Below, in pieces: positions 17,076-24,834 of a stretch of 64,000 bases of DNA. The position numbers were made by a program, and so were the translations under genes. Where the stretch lies: positions 434,001 to 498,000 of the forward strand of contig NZ_CP094468.1 of NCBI RefSeq assembly GCF_023347275.1, read 5' to 3'. The notes beneath the pieces were generated by a model. The model was not told the DNA's origin. It saw only the letters and a program-made list of their open reading frames with translations, and searched no databases. This stretch comes from Faecalibacterium sp. I3-3-89 (lineage in GTDB: Bacteria; Bacillota; Clostridia; Oscillospirales; Ruminococcaceae). Within the stretch, counting starts at the first letter, position 1. The number at the start of each line of letters is the position of its first letter.

Positions 17076-17552
17076 TTACTCTGCGGCGGTATCCATTTCC
17101 CGGAGCAGGTTTACCATCTCGATGGCACTGACTGCACAGTCATAGCCTTTATTACCTGCTTTGGTGCCTGCCCGCTCGATGGCCTGTTCGATGTTTTCGG
17201 TGGTCAGAACACCAAAGAGGACGGGAACCCCGCTTTCCAGCGAGACCGTGGCAATGCCTTTGGAAACCTCATTGCACACATAGTCGTAATGGCTGGTAGA
17301 ACCGCGAATCACGGCACCAAGGCAGATCACAGCATCATACTTTCCGCTTTTTGCCATTTTAGAGGCAACCAGTGGGATCTCAAAAGCACCCGGAACCCAT
17401 GCAACATGAATATCAGTGTCCTGCACATCGTGCCGGAGCAGACCATCCATTGCTCCGCTCAGAAGTTTGGACGTGATAAATTCGTTGAAGCGGGCAGCTA
17501 CGATACCGACCTTGATGTTCTGAGAAACCAGCTTACCTTCAAATGTTTTCAT
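17076..17552 (-). CDS. ribH: 6,7-dimethyl-8-ribityllumazine synthase
   Basis: This 158-residue enzyme condenses 5-amino-6-ribitylaminouracil with 3,4-dihydroxy-2-butanone 4-phosphate, the penultimate riboflavin step. Family motifs are visible: [12 protein letters not shown], the [10 protein letters not shown] loop, [15 protein letters not shown] with its catalytic histidine, and GVLTTEN. It is 21 bases after ribBA in the operon. The length matches the icosahedral bacterial enzymes. Confidence 0.96.
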   Translation of the reverse strand: MKTFEGKLVSQNIKVGIVAARFNEFITSKLLSGAMDGLLRHDVQDTDIHVAWVPGAFEIPLVASKMAKSGKYDAVICLGAVIRGSTSHYDYVCNEVSKGIATVSLESGVPVLFGVLTTENIEQAIERAGTKAGNKGYDCAVSAIEMVNLLREMDTAAE

Positions 17553-17573
17553 TTTTAAATACCTCTTTCGTTG

Positions 17574-18770
17574 TTAATATTCCAGAAGATGCCCCATCCG
17601 TGCCTGCTTCGTTTTCAGGTAAAACAGGTCATACGGGGTCGCCGTCATCTGAATGGGTACGCGCTCGGAGATCTCCAGCCCAAACTCGGAGAGCTGATAT
17701 ACTTTGTCCGGGTTATTGGTAAGCAGGCGCAGGCTTTTTACGCCAAGTTCCCGGAGGATCTGTGCGCCGAGATAATACTCCCGTTCATCTCCATGGAACC
17801 CAAGAGCGAGATTGGCTTCCAGCGTATCCATGCCCTGCTCCTGAAGTTCATAGGCACGCAGCTTGTTGATCAGACCGATGCCCCGGCCTTCCTGCCGCAT
17901 ATAGAGCAGGATACCCCGGTCTTCTTTTTCGATCTGCGTCATGGCAGCGGCCAGCTGTTGGCCGCAGTCACAACGCAAAGAGCCAAATGTATCTCCTGTC
18001 AGGCATTCCGAGTGGACGCGGCACAGAATATCCTTTCCATCGCCAATGTCACCTTTTACCAGTGCAATGTGATGCTCTCCGTTCAGGCGGCTCACAAAAC
18101 CATAAGCTCTGAAGGTGCCATACTTGGTGGGCAGGTTCACTGCCGTCACCTGATCGACCAGTTTATCGTGACACTTGCGGTACTCCTGTAAATCACGGAT
18201 GGTGATGAATTTGATCTGGAAACGCTCTGCCAGCTTTGCCAGTTCAGCGGTGCGCATCATCGTGCCATCCTCCCGCATGATCTCGCAGCACAGGCCGCAT
18301 TCTTTCAGCCCTGCCAGACGGCACAGGTCAACGGTTGCTTCCGTGTGACCGTTGCGCTCCAACACACCGTTCTTTTTTGCCAGAAGGGGGAACATATGGC
18401 CCGGTCTGCGGAAATCTTCTGCTTTTGCGTGATCGTCCACACAAGCCATCGCCGTAATGGAACGCTCTGCGGCAGAAATGCCCGTAGAAGTAGAAACGTG
18501 GTCGATGGACACCGTAAATGCCGTTTCATGGTTGTCGGTGTTATACTGCACCATCTGCGGAAATTGCAGCTTCTGGACGAAAGCCTCGGACATCGGCATA
18601 CAGATCAGACCTTTGCCGTGGGTCGCCATAAAGTTGATGTTTTCGGTGGTGGCAAATTCGGCAGCACAGATGAAGTCCCCCTCGTTTTCACGGTCGGGGT
18701 CATCCGTTACCAGAATGATTTTTCCTTGCTTCAGGTCTTGCAAAGCTTCGGGAATGGTATTGAAGTTCAT
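17574..18770 (-). CDS. ribBA: Bifunctional DHBP synthase / GTP cyclohydrolase II
   Basis: This 398-residue fusion supplies both precursors of riboflavin. The N-terminal half makes 3,4-dihydroxy-2-butanone 4-phosphate ([18 protein letters not shown], then [10 protein letters not shown]). The C-terminal half is GTP cyclohydrolase II, with the zinc ligands in [18 protein letters not shown] and the catalytic RQEGRGIGL motif. Both active sites look intact. The gene starts 12 bases after ribE. Confidence 0.97.
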   Translation of the reverse strand: MNFNTIPEALQDLKQGKIILVTDDPDRENEGDFICAAEFATTENINFMATHGKGLICMPMSEAFVQKLQFPQMVQYNTDNHETAFTVSIDHVSTSTGISAAERSITAMACVDDHAKAEDFRRPGHMFPLLAKKNGVLERNGHTEATVDLCRLAGLKECGLCCEIMREDGTMMRTAELAKLAERFQIKFITIRDLQEYRKCHDKLVDQVTAVNLPTKYGTFRAYGFVSRLNGEHHIALVKGDIGDGKDILCRVHSECLTGDTFGSLRCDCGQQLAAAMTQIEKEDRGILLYMRQEGRGIGLINKLRAYELQEQGMDTLEANLALGFHGDEREYYLGAQILRELGVKSLRLLTNNPDKVYQLSEFGLEISERVPIQMTATPYDLFYLKTKQARMGHLLEY

Positions 18771-18782
18771 CGTAAACTCTCC

Positions 18783-19424
18783 TTAAAAGCCGCAGCGCAG
18801 CAGCATTTCTTTTGTGAGCGTGTTTTGCTTCGGTGTTTCTGATGGAAGCAGCCTCTCGATATATTTTCCAACAACATCGGTTTCCAAATTGACAAAATCC
18901 CCTTTGTGCCGTTGGTTCAGGTTCGTCTGACGGACGGTGTGCGGTATCGTGGACACGGAAAAGCCCGTAGGTTCCACCGCAGCCACGGTCAGGCTGATAC
19001 CGTCTATTGTGATAGAGCCTTTTTCAACGACATAGCGAAGGATTGCAGGATCTGCATGAATGGTGTACCAGATAGCCGTATCGTCTTTTCGGATATTAGC
19101 AATGCGTCCGACGCCATCCACATGGCCTGCTACGATGTGTCCGCCAAAACGTCCGTTGGCCGGCATGGCACGTTCCAGATTGACAGCACTTCCAACGGTG
19201 AGCTGTGCAAGTGCAGAGCGGTTCAAGGTCTCGTGCATGACATCCGCAGCAAAGCTATCCGGGAAGAGCTGCCTGACGGTCAGACAGATGCCGTTGACGG
19301 CGATGCTGTCACCGATTCTGGTTTCTTCCAGAACCGTTTTTGCACGAACAGTCAGTACGGCAGAATGCTGTCCCCGATTGATGGATTTTATTGTTCCGAC
19401 TTCTTCCACGATTCCGGTAAACAC
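18783..19424 (-). CDS. ribE: Riboflavin synthase, alpha chain
   Basis: This 213-residue trimeric enzyme dismutates lumazine to riboflavin. It begins MFTGIVEEVGTI and contains two repeated lumazine-binding barrels: the first has SIAVNGICLTV and HETLNRSAL, and the second has GSITIDGISLTV and HTVRQTNL. Its start overlaps the ribD stop region by 37 bases, so the two genes are translationally linked. Confidence 0.96.
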   Translation of the reverse strand: MFTGIVEEVGTIKSINRGQHSAVLTVRAKTVLEETRIGDSIAVNGICLTVRQLFPDSFAADVMHETLNRSALAQLTVGSAVNLERAMPANGRFGGHIVAGHVDGVGRIANIRKDDTAIWYTIHADPAILRYVVEKGSITIDGISLTVAAVEPTGFSVSTIPHTVRQTNLNQRHKGDFVNLETDVVGKYIERLLPSETPKQNTLTKEMLLRCGF

Positions 19425-20512
19425 GGGTACTCCACCTCACTTTCGATCAGGAAATCTTTGCCAAGCTGTTCCAATCGGCTGTTCTTCAGGCGGAATGCAG
19501 CATCCGGAAGCGGGACACCTGCACCCTCAATGGGTACTTTGGCATCCCTTCCTCCGAACAGCTTCGGGGCAATGTAAGCCTGTACCTGCTGCACGATGCC
19601 GCTTTCCAGTGCAGACCAGTTCAAGGTTCCGCCGCCTTCCAGCAGAATGCTGTCGATCTGCTCCTGCCCCAGCTGTTCCATCAGTTGCAGAAGATTCACA
19701 TGACCGCAATGCGCTTCCAGACAAAGGACCCGGCACCCGGCCTGTTGATATGCCGCCTGCTTCTCCGGGTCGCCGCAGCAGGTCGCAAGAATGGTCGGAA
19801 CCTGTTTGGCGGTCATGACCACCTGTGATTGCAGCGGTGTCCGCAAATGTGTATCACAGATGATCCGGACGGGATCACGGCCACCCTCTATCCGGCAGGT
19901 CAGCAGCGGGTCATCTGCTAGGATGGTTCCGACTCCCACCATAATGCCGCGGAATCGGTGTCGCTGCCGTTGAACATGATTCCGGGCAATTTCCCCGGTG
20001 ATCCATTTAGAAGCGCCTGTGTATGTGGCGATTTTTCCATCCATCGTCATGGCGTATTTCATGGAAACGAAAGGGCGTTTTGTGGTGATATAGTGGAAGA
20101 ACACCTTGTTCAGCGCATCGCATTCCTCTTGCAGAACATTTTCGGTCACATCTATGCCGTGTGCGCGCAGGATTGCAATTCCTTTTCCAGCCACCAGCGG
20201 ATTCGGGTCAGCAGAACCCACGACCACCCGGTGAATGCCCGCGTCCAGAATCGTATCCACGCAGGGCGGCTGCTTTCCGTAATGGCAGCACGGCTCCAAT
20301 GTCACATACAGGGTCGCTCCCTGCGGATCTTCGGTGCAGGATGCCAGCGCATTGCGCTCCGCATGAGCCTGACCGTATCTCTGGTGCCAGCCCTGTCCGA
20401 TGATCCTGCCCTCTTTTGCGACCACGGCACCCACCATCGGGTTGGGAGATGTCCATCCGCAACCCTTTTTTGCAAGCTGCAAAGCCAGACGCATATACTC
20501 TTTGTCGTTCAT
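19388..20512 (-). CDS. ribD: Bifunctional pyrimidine deaminase / reductase
   Basis: This 374-residue enzyme carries out the second and third steps of riboflavin synthesis. The N-terminal deaminase shows the zinc motifs HAERNAL and PCCHYGKQPPC, and the C-terminal reductase shows MTMDGKIAT and the LLEGGGTLN nucleotide loop. ATG 20512, with GGAGG seven bases before it, is preferred to a longer frame opening at 20545. It is the first gene after the FMN riboswitch terminator, in the order D-E-BA-H as in Bacillus. Confidence 0.96.
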   Translation of the reverse strand: MNDKEYMRLALQLAKKGCGWTSPNPMVGAVVAKEGRIIGQGWHQRYGQAHAERNALASCTEDPQGATLYVTLEPCCHYGKQPPCVDTILDAGIHRVVVGSADPNPLVAGKGIAILRAHGIDVTENVLQEECDALNKVFFHYITTKRPFVSMKYAMTMDGKIATYTGASKWITGEIARNHVQRQRHRFRGIMVGVGTILADDPLLTCRIEGGRDPVRIICDTHLRTPLQSQVVMTAKQVPTILATCCGDPEKQAAYQQAGCRVLCLEAHCGHVNLLQLMEQLGQEQIDSILLEGGGTLNWSALESGIVQQVQAYIAPKLFGGRDAKVPIEGAGVPLPDAAFRLKNSRLEQLGKDFLIESEVEYPCLPESWKKSEQ

Positions 20513-20522
20513 CGTGTTGCCT

Positions 20523-20558
20523 CCAAAAGAAAAAGCCCTGAACAAAAACGTTCAGGGC
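20523..20558 (-). terminator. Regulated terminator of the FMN riboswitch
   Basis: GCCCTGAAC (20558-20550 on minus) and its complement form a 9-bp stem with a T-rich loop, followed by TTTTTCTTTT and then the ribD ribosome site. This is the expression platform between aptamer and ribD. Confidence 0.9.
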
Positions 20559-20667
20559 AAGCCGAAAAGACACAAGGGACCCTTGTGCAAAAAAGAAAGC
20601 TCCAGAATGCAAACGCATCCCAGAGCAGCCTCCACAAGCGCCGAACCGTGCGGGCTCTGCGCTTGGT

Positions 20668-20774
20668 ATCTTCTTTCATCCAGACTGTACTGTCGGCTTC
20701 GGAGTTTCACCGAATCATGCCTTACGGCTCGTGGGCTGTACCACCGGTAGGGAATCGCACCCTGCCCTGAAGAT
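20668..20774 (-). promoter_or_regulatory. FMN riboswitch (RFN element)
   Basis: The minus strand shows the RFN consensus in order: ATCTTCAGGGCAGGGTG, ATTCCCTACCGGTGGTA, AGCCCACGAGCC, GATTCGGTGAAACTCC, GCCGACAGT and GTCTGGATGAAAGAAGAT. Flavin mononucleotide binding should favour the terminator at 20523-20558 and shut the rib operon off. Confidence 0.97.
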
Positions 20775-20795
20775 TTCTGATTCAATTACAGCGGC

Positions 20796-20824
20796 ATTAT
20801 AGCACGGCTCCTTTCGGATTGCAA
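20796..20824 (-). promoter_or_regulatory. Promoter of the riboflavin operon
   Basis: Minus-strand TTGCAA (20824-20819), 17 bases, TATAAT (20801-20796), about 22 bases before the aptamer. Confidence 0.8.
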
Positions 20825-20994
20825 GGGCATTCTGCAAACCGGGACGAAACCGGGATGAAGATGGGTACGAAACTTTTTGACTATTATTGCCTTGTCAAGA
20901 GGGTAGGCGTCGTCCAGCCCTCTCTCTTTTTGCCAAAGTTTCCCTTGCTTTTTCTTGCACCCTGCCGAAATCAGCGTATTCCCAAAACTTTTTG

Positions 20995-21023
20995 TTGACA
21001 CGGCTCGATTTTTGTGGTAATCT
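20995..21023 (+). promoter_or_regulatory. Promoter reading toward the primase/helicase gene
   Basis: TTGACA (20995-21000), 17 bases, TAATCT (21018-21023). The leader from here to 21393 is about 370 bases long. It contains a possible small frame at 21159-21401 (80 codons) and a terminator-like hairpin at 21330-21364. Confidence 0.6.
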
Positions 21024-21158
21024 ATCCCAACAATTGAATATAACATATTTTTACATATTCGTTCAGACCCTGCGGGGCTAAACATTTTGGCTTTCAGCCG
21101 TTACATAACCGACTAGCATGACCTTCCAGAAAAAGCGAAGGCATGGCTGGTCTGTTTT

Positions 21159-21401
21159 GTGACGGCTTTTTTGTTGCCGTTTTGCCTGTTGAACCTTGAA
21201 AACCGCATGACCGTCTGCATGGGATACCCGGCGATGACCCCCAAGTGGGAGAGCCGGAAAACGCCGCCGGAAGGGGGCAGGAAAGCCATGCAGGGAGAAC
21301 GGCAGGATGTTGATTTCCCAGTTGCGGAGAAAAACGATGTGCTCAAAATGATCACATCGTTTTTCCGTAACGCCAAGAAAGGACGGTGTGCCTATGAGTA
21401 A
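21159..21401 (+). CDS. Possible small protein upstream of the helicase gene
   Basis: An 80-codon frame ends inside the first codons of the helicase gene, its TAA sharing bases with codons 2-3. The middle part (MTVCMGYPAMTPKWESRKTPPEGGRKAMQGERQ) looks like genuine soluble protein rather than random sequence, and the true start may be the ATG near 21207. No good ribosome site is seen, and a strong hairpin lies inside its 3' end. I do not recognise it. Confidence 0.35.
   Translation: MTAFLLPFCLLNLENRMTVCMGYPAMTPKWESRKTPPEGGRKAMQGERQDVDFPVAEKNDVLKMITSFFRNAKKGRCAYE
21330..21364 (+). terminator. Attenuator-like hairpin before the helicase gene
   Basis: AAAAACGATGTG (21330-21341) pairs perfectly with CACATCGTTTTT (21353-21364), giving a 12-bp stem ending in a T run 30 bases before the helicase ATG. 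As an intrinsic terminator placed in a leader it may limit replication gene expression. Confidence 0.65.
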
Positions 21402-22713
21402 TTTTACCCCTGCATGGTTCAAGAAAGGTTTTTTCAACGAATCCCTGTTCTGTGACGATTTTCTGAGCATCCACCAACTGCTTTACTCGAATGGCGCATT
21501 TTTCACCCCGGACGGCAGAATGGTGGACCCCATGCCCCTGCGGTGTGAGATCTTCGAGATGATGCGTGAATACGTCGGGGCGAACCTTGCCAAGAAGGTC
21601 ACCAATGTGGTGGACGTGCTGAAACTGGCGGCACAGGTGGAGGACTTTCCGCCTGTCACCGACCGCATCGCACTGGCAAACGGCACCCTGTATCTGGACG
21701 GTACCTTTCAGGAGGGCAAGCCGGAGATCGTGCGCAACCGCCTGCCTGTCAAGTATGACCCGAAAGCCGCCCAGCCCGTCCACTGGCTGCGGTTTCTGTC
21801 CGACCTGCTCTACCCGGAGGACATCCCCACCGTGCAGGAGTTCATCGGCTACTGCCTGATTCCCAGCAATAAGGGCCAGCGCATGATGGTCATCAAGGGC
21901 AACGGCGGCGAGGGCAAGTCGCAGATCGGTGTGGTGCTGTCCCGGCTGTTCGGCTGCAATATGAAGGATGGCAGCATCGGCAAGATCTCGGAGAACCGCT
22001 TCGCCCGTGCTGACCTGGAGCACACCCTGCTCTGCGTGGACGACGATATGCGGATGGAAGCCCTGCGCCAGACCAACTATGTCAAGTCCATCGTGACCGC
22101 ACAGGGGCAGATGGACTTGGAGCGCAAGGGCAAGCAGAGCTATCAGGGTTGGATGTACGCCCGCCTGCTGGCGTTCAGCAATGGCGATTTGCAGGCATTG
22201 TATGACCGCTCGGACGGTTTCTATCGTCGTCAGCTCATCTTGACCACCAAGGATAAGCCCCTGTCTCGTGTGGATGACCCGGACATTGCCGAGAAGATGG
22301 CGGCAGAGGTCGAGGGCATCCTGCTGTGGGCATTTGAGGGCTTGCAGCGGCTGGTGAAGAATGGCTTCCAGTTCACCGAGAGTGACCGTGCCAAGCGCAA
22401 CCGGGAACTGGTGAAGCGGGACAACAACAATGTGTTTGATTTCCTCGAATCCGAGGGCTACATCCGCCTGAAGGCGGATGCCTGCACCAGCTCGAAAGAG
22501 CTGTATGAGGTCTACAAGATGTGGTGCGAGGAGAACAGCCTGAATGCGATCAAGGCCAGAGGGTTCAGCGATGCGCTGATCGCCAACCAGCGCAGGTATA
22601 ATCTGGAATCCACCAACAACATCGTCAATTCGTCCGGGCGGCGTGTCCGGGGCTTTATCGGCATTGAAGCCCTTGTGCAGCCCGACCTTACTCCCAATAG
22701 CTGGCGGGCATGA
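21394..22713 (+). CDS. Phage/plasmid-type DNA primase-helicase (D5/P4 family)
   Basis: This 439-residue protein carries an SF3-type helicase core: Walker A GNGGEGKS at residues 169-176, Walker B CVDDDM at 214-219 and a sensor LLAFSNGD. The N-terminus resembles the D5_N domain and the C-terminus a winged-helix segment. No primase catalytic part is present, so it is helicase-like. It probably unwinds the excised circular element for replication. ATG 21394 with AAAGGA ten bases before it is preferred to GTG 21388. Confidence 0.88.
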   Translation: MSNFTPAWFKKGFFNESLFCDDFLSIHQLLYSNGAFFTPDGRMVDPMPLRCEIFEMMREYVGANLAKKVTNVVDVLKLAAQVEDFPPVTDRIALANGTLYLDGTFQEGKPEIVRNRLPVKYDPKAAQPVHWLRFLSDLLYPEDIPTVQEFIGYCLIPSNKGQRMMVIKGNGGEGKSQIGVVLSRLFGCNMKDGSIGKISENRFARADLEHTLLCVDDDMRMEALRQTNYVKSIVTAQGQMDLERKGKQSYQGWMYARLLAFSNGDLQALYDRSDGFYRRQLILTTKDKPLSRVDDPDIAEKMAAEVEGILLWAFEGLQRLVKNGFQFTESDRAKRNRELVKRDNNNVFDFLESEGYIRLKADACTSSKELYEVYKMWCEENSLNAIKARGFSDALIANQRRYNLESTNNIVNSSGRRVRGFIGIEALVQPDLTPNSWRA

Positions 22714-23113
22714 CCCGCTTTTGATCCCCCTATATGGTGCGTTTTCGGTCTTTCGCTGCGTACGTGCGTACAAAGAAAGCCGCCTGTTGCGTACGCACGT
22801 ACGCAGCAAAACGCCAAAGTTCTCCTTTATAGGGGGGTGGCAAAGTGTCAGGTTGACAGTTTGCCAAGAGTGGTAAGTGACGGGAAACGGTACTTACCAG
22901 CTCCTACCCAATTCCCCAAAATGGGAATCAGGGTGGGATGGCCGTTATCAGACCGTCTATCTGCCTGTTACCATTTTGGGAACAGGCAAAATCAGTTGGT
23001 CAATTTGGCCAACTGAAAAAGCCGGACGAGCTGCGGGCAGGGATTCGCAAATCTTTGCCTGTCAGCTTGCCCGGAGCAAGAGTGCAGAGAGCGCAGCTCT
23101 TTGCCCCAGTGAT
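22714..23113 (+). other. Structured non-coding region, candidate oriT
   Basis: There is no convincing gene here. It holds a perfect 17-bp inverted repeat (GCTGCGTACGTGCGTAC at 22755-22771 and its complement at 22791-22807). Smaller hairpins follow: GGCAAA-TGTCA/TGACA-TTTGCC near 22840, GGTAAGT/ACTTACC near 22880, and CAGTTGG/CCAACTG near 23000. Its place directly upstream of a relaxase gene suits an origin of transfer. Confidence 0.55.
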
Positions 23114-24454
23114 ATGATGCTGTGCGTCATATCCTACTGGGTATTATCTGGCGCAAAACGGCGGCAGATCCAGCAGCTCCGCTGCTGCGTTCTCCCCGCC
23201 AAGCTGTTGAAACGGAGGGATGTCTATCTGAAACTGACACGACACAACGGACGAGCCGGAGCACACGGCACTTACAACCCCAAGCACAATGACCGCAGTT
23301 TCAACCTTGCTAACAGTGAGCACATCGACCCGGAACGAGCCAAGGGCAACATCTACTGGGACTGCTTCCACGGCTTCCATTCGGCTCTCGCTCCACCCGA
23401 CCCGGATGATCTGGCGGCGACCTTTTCAGATGTGGAACGGCAATTCTATGAGACCCACTACACTGCCTTTGTCGAAAGCCAGAATGAGCGTAACGCCAAG
23501 ATCCGGCACACAGAGCGCAACCGCTCCATTCCCGACCTGTTGTCCAGCCGCAAGACCTGCCCGGAAGAAACTATCTATCAGCTGGGAACAATGGACGACC
23601 ATGCCTCCGCAGAGGACTTGCTGAACATCGTCACCGAGTTCATCGAGGAGTTCAAAGCCAAGTATGGCGACCATGTTCATGTGCTGGACTGGGCATTGCA
23701 TCTGGATGAAAGCACTCCCCACATCCATGAGCGTCATGTGTTCGACTGCGAAAACAAGTACGGCGAGGTGGCACCCCAGCAGGAAAAGGCATTGGAAGCA
23801 CTGAGCTTCGAGCTGCCCGACCCGGACAAGCCCCTCAGCCGCCGCAACAACCGCAAGATCACCTTTGATGCCGCCTGCCGGAAGATGCTGTTTGAAATCG
23901 CCAAGCGGCACGGGCTGGAATTGGAGGAAGAAGCGGAGTACGGAAACCGCAAATATCTGGAAAAGCAGGATTTCATCCTTGCAAAGCAGAAGGAGCAGCT
24001 TGCCGCCCAGCAGAACAAGCTGGACAAGCTGACCCTGAAAGTTTCGGACATGGAGACCCTGCTGGAAGATGTTTCGGCTGCGGCCTATGACAAGGCGGTG
24101 GAGGTCGTGACCGACGTGGTGCGCACCGAGACCCGCAAGGAAGATATGCGGATGATCGAGGACACGAAGAAGTGGGTGCTGTCCCCGGAACGTAAGGCTC
24201 CGCAGACCACGAGAGAATACGCCGCCCATCGGTTGGACACCGTGCTGGACAAGTTTCTCAAGACCATGCAGACCACCGCTGCCCGCTTGCAGGAGAAGCT
24301 GCTGAAGCCGGAGGCCCGGCAGAAAGGCAAGGAACAGGTCAAGGAGAAAGCACGGGATTCCGTTCTGCAACTGCTGAACCGCTTGCAGGCAGAACAGGCA
24401 CAAAACAAACCAGCGGCACAACCCCGCACACAGGAGGGGCACTCGGAAATCTGA
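23114..24454 (+). CDS. MobV/Pre-type mobilization relaxase
   Basis: The protein has the relaxase motif HLDESTPHIHERHVFD, the metal-binding HxDExxPHxH signature of the Pre/MobV group. A long coiled coil (AKQKEQLAAQQNKLDKLTLKVSDMETLLEDV) and a charged C-terminus follow. It should nick at oriT and mobilize the element with a helper conjugation system. The start is unclear. Homology-like text begins at DVYLKLTRHNGR (about 23219), where an excellent GGAGGG (23214-23219) precedes only a CTG at 23228. ATG 23114 has no visible ribosome site, and GTG 22877 would translate hairpin-rich sequence. I give 23114 provisionally. Confidence 0.85.
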   Translation: MMLCVISYWVLSGAKRRQIQQLRCCVLPAKLLKRRDVYLKLTRHNGRAGAHGTYNPKHNDRSFNLANSEHIDPERAKGNIYWDCFHGFHSALAPPDPDDLAATFSDVERQFYETHYTAFVESQNERNAKIRHTERNRSIPDLLSSRKTCPEETIYQLGTMDDHASAEDLLNIVTEFIEEFKAKYGDHVHVLDWALHLDESTPHIHERHVFDCENKYGEVAPQQEKALEALSFELPDPDKPLSRRNNRKITFDAACRKMLFEIAKRHGLELEEEAEYGNRKYLEKQDFILAKQKEQLAAQQNKLDKLTLKVSDMETLLEDVSAAAYDKAVEVVTDVVRTETRKEDMRMIEDTKKWVLSPERKAPQTTREYAAHRLDTVLDKFLKTMQTTAARLQEKLLKPEARQKGKEQVKEKARDSVLQLLNRLQAEQAQNKPAAQPRTQEGHSEI

Positions 24455-24472
24455 ACCTCATCGGGAACGTTT

Positions 24473-24500
24473 GGGGCAGAAAGCTGGCACTTTCTGCCCC
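24473..24500. repeat. Perfect 11-bp hairpin between relaxase and xis genes
   Basis: GGGGCAGAAAG (24473-24483) pairs with CTTTCTGCCCC (24490-24500) around a 6-base loop. There is no T tract, so it is either a weak terminator or an mRNA stability or processing element. Confidence 0.6.
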
Positions 24501-24531
24501 GGCACCCGGTTACAAGGATATGGAGGTGCAA

Positions 24532-24726
24532 GTGAAAGAAGTTCCGATTTGGCAAAAGAGTAATCTGACCTTGGAGGAAGCGGCGGCTTACTCTGGGATC
24601 GGTATCAATAAACTGCGGTCAATGACCGATAGCGATGAATGCAAGTTCGTCCTTTGGAACGGAACCAAACGACTGATCAAACGCCGTAAGCTGGACGAAT
24701 ATCTGGACAAGGCATTCTCGATCTGA
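24532..24726 (+). CDS. xis: Excisionase (Tn916 Xis-like)
   Basis: This 64-residue protein matches the layout of Tn916 Xis. It starts with PIWQKSNLTLEEAAAYSGIG, a helix-turn-helix, and ends with a basic KRLIKRRKLDEYLDKA. It bends DNA to favour excision by the integrase. GTG 24532 is preferred because GGAGGTG lies just ahead, whereas ATG 24520 has no room for a ribosome site. It sits about 110 bases before the integrase gene. Confidence 0.85.
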   Translation: MKEVPIWQKSNLTLEEAAAYSGIGINKLRSMTDSDECKFVLWNGTKRLIKRRKLDEYLDKAFSI

Positions 24727-24754
24727 TGCGGTGTAGAAAATTGACCGTTTGATG

Positions 24755-24783
24755 TTGCAGGGAGTCTTGCGTCATGGTATACT
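24755..24783 (+). promoter_or_regulatory. Promoter of the integrase gene
   Basis: TTGCAG (24755-24760), 17 bases, TATACT (24778-24783), between xis and int. Confidence 0.65.
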
Positions 24784-24834
24784 CATGGCGTAAGGCTCCT
24801 TTTCAACATTCTGTGAATGAAAAGGAGAGTTTAT

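Noticed and set aside
22877..23113. N-terminal extension of the relaxase from GTG 22877
   Set aside because: It would translate hairpin-rich sequence, shows no domain text, and the homologous part begins only near 23219.
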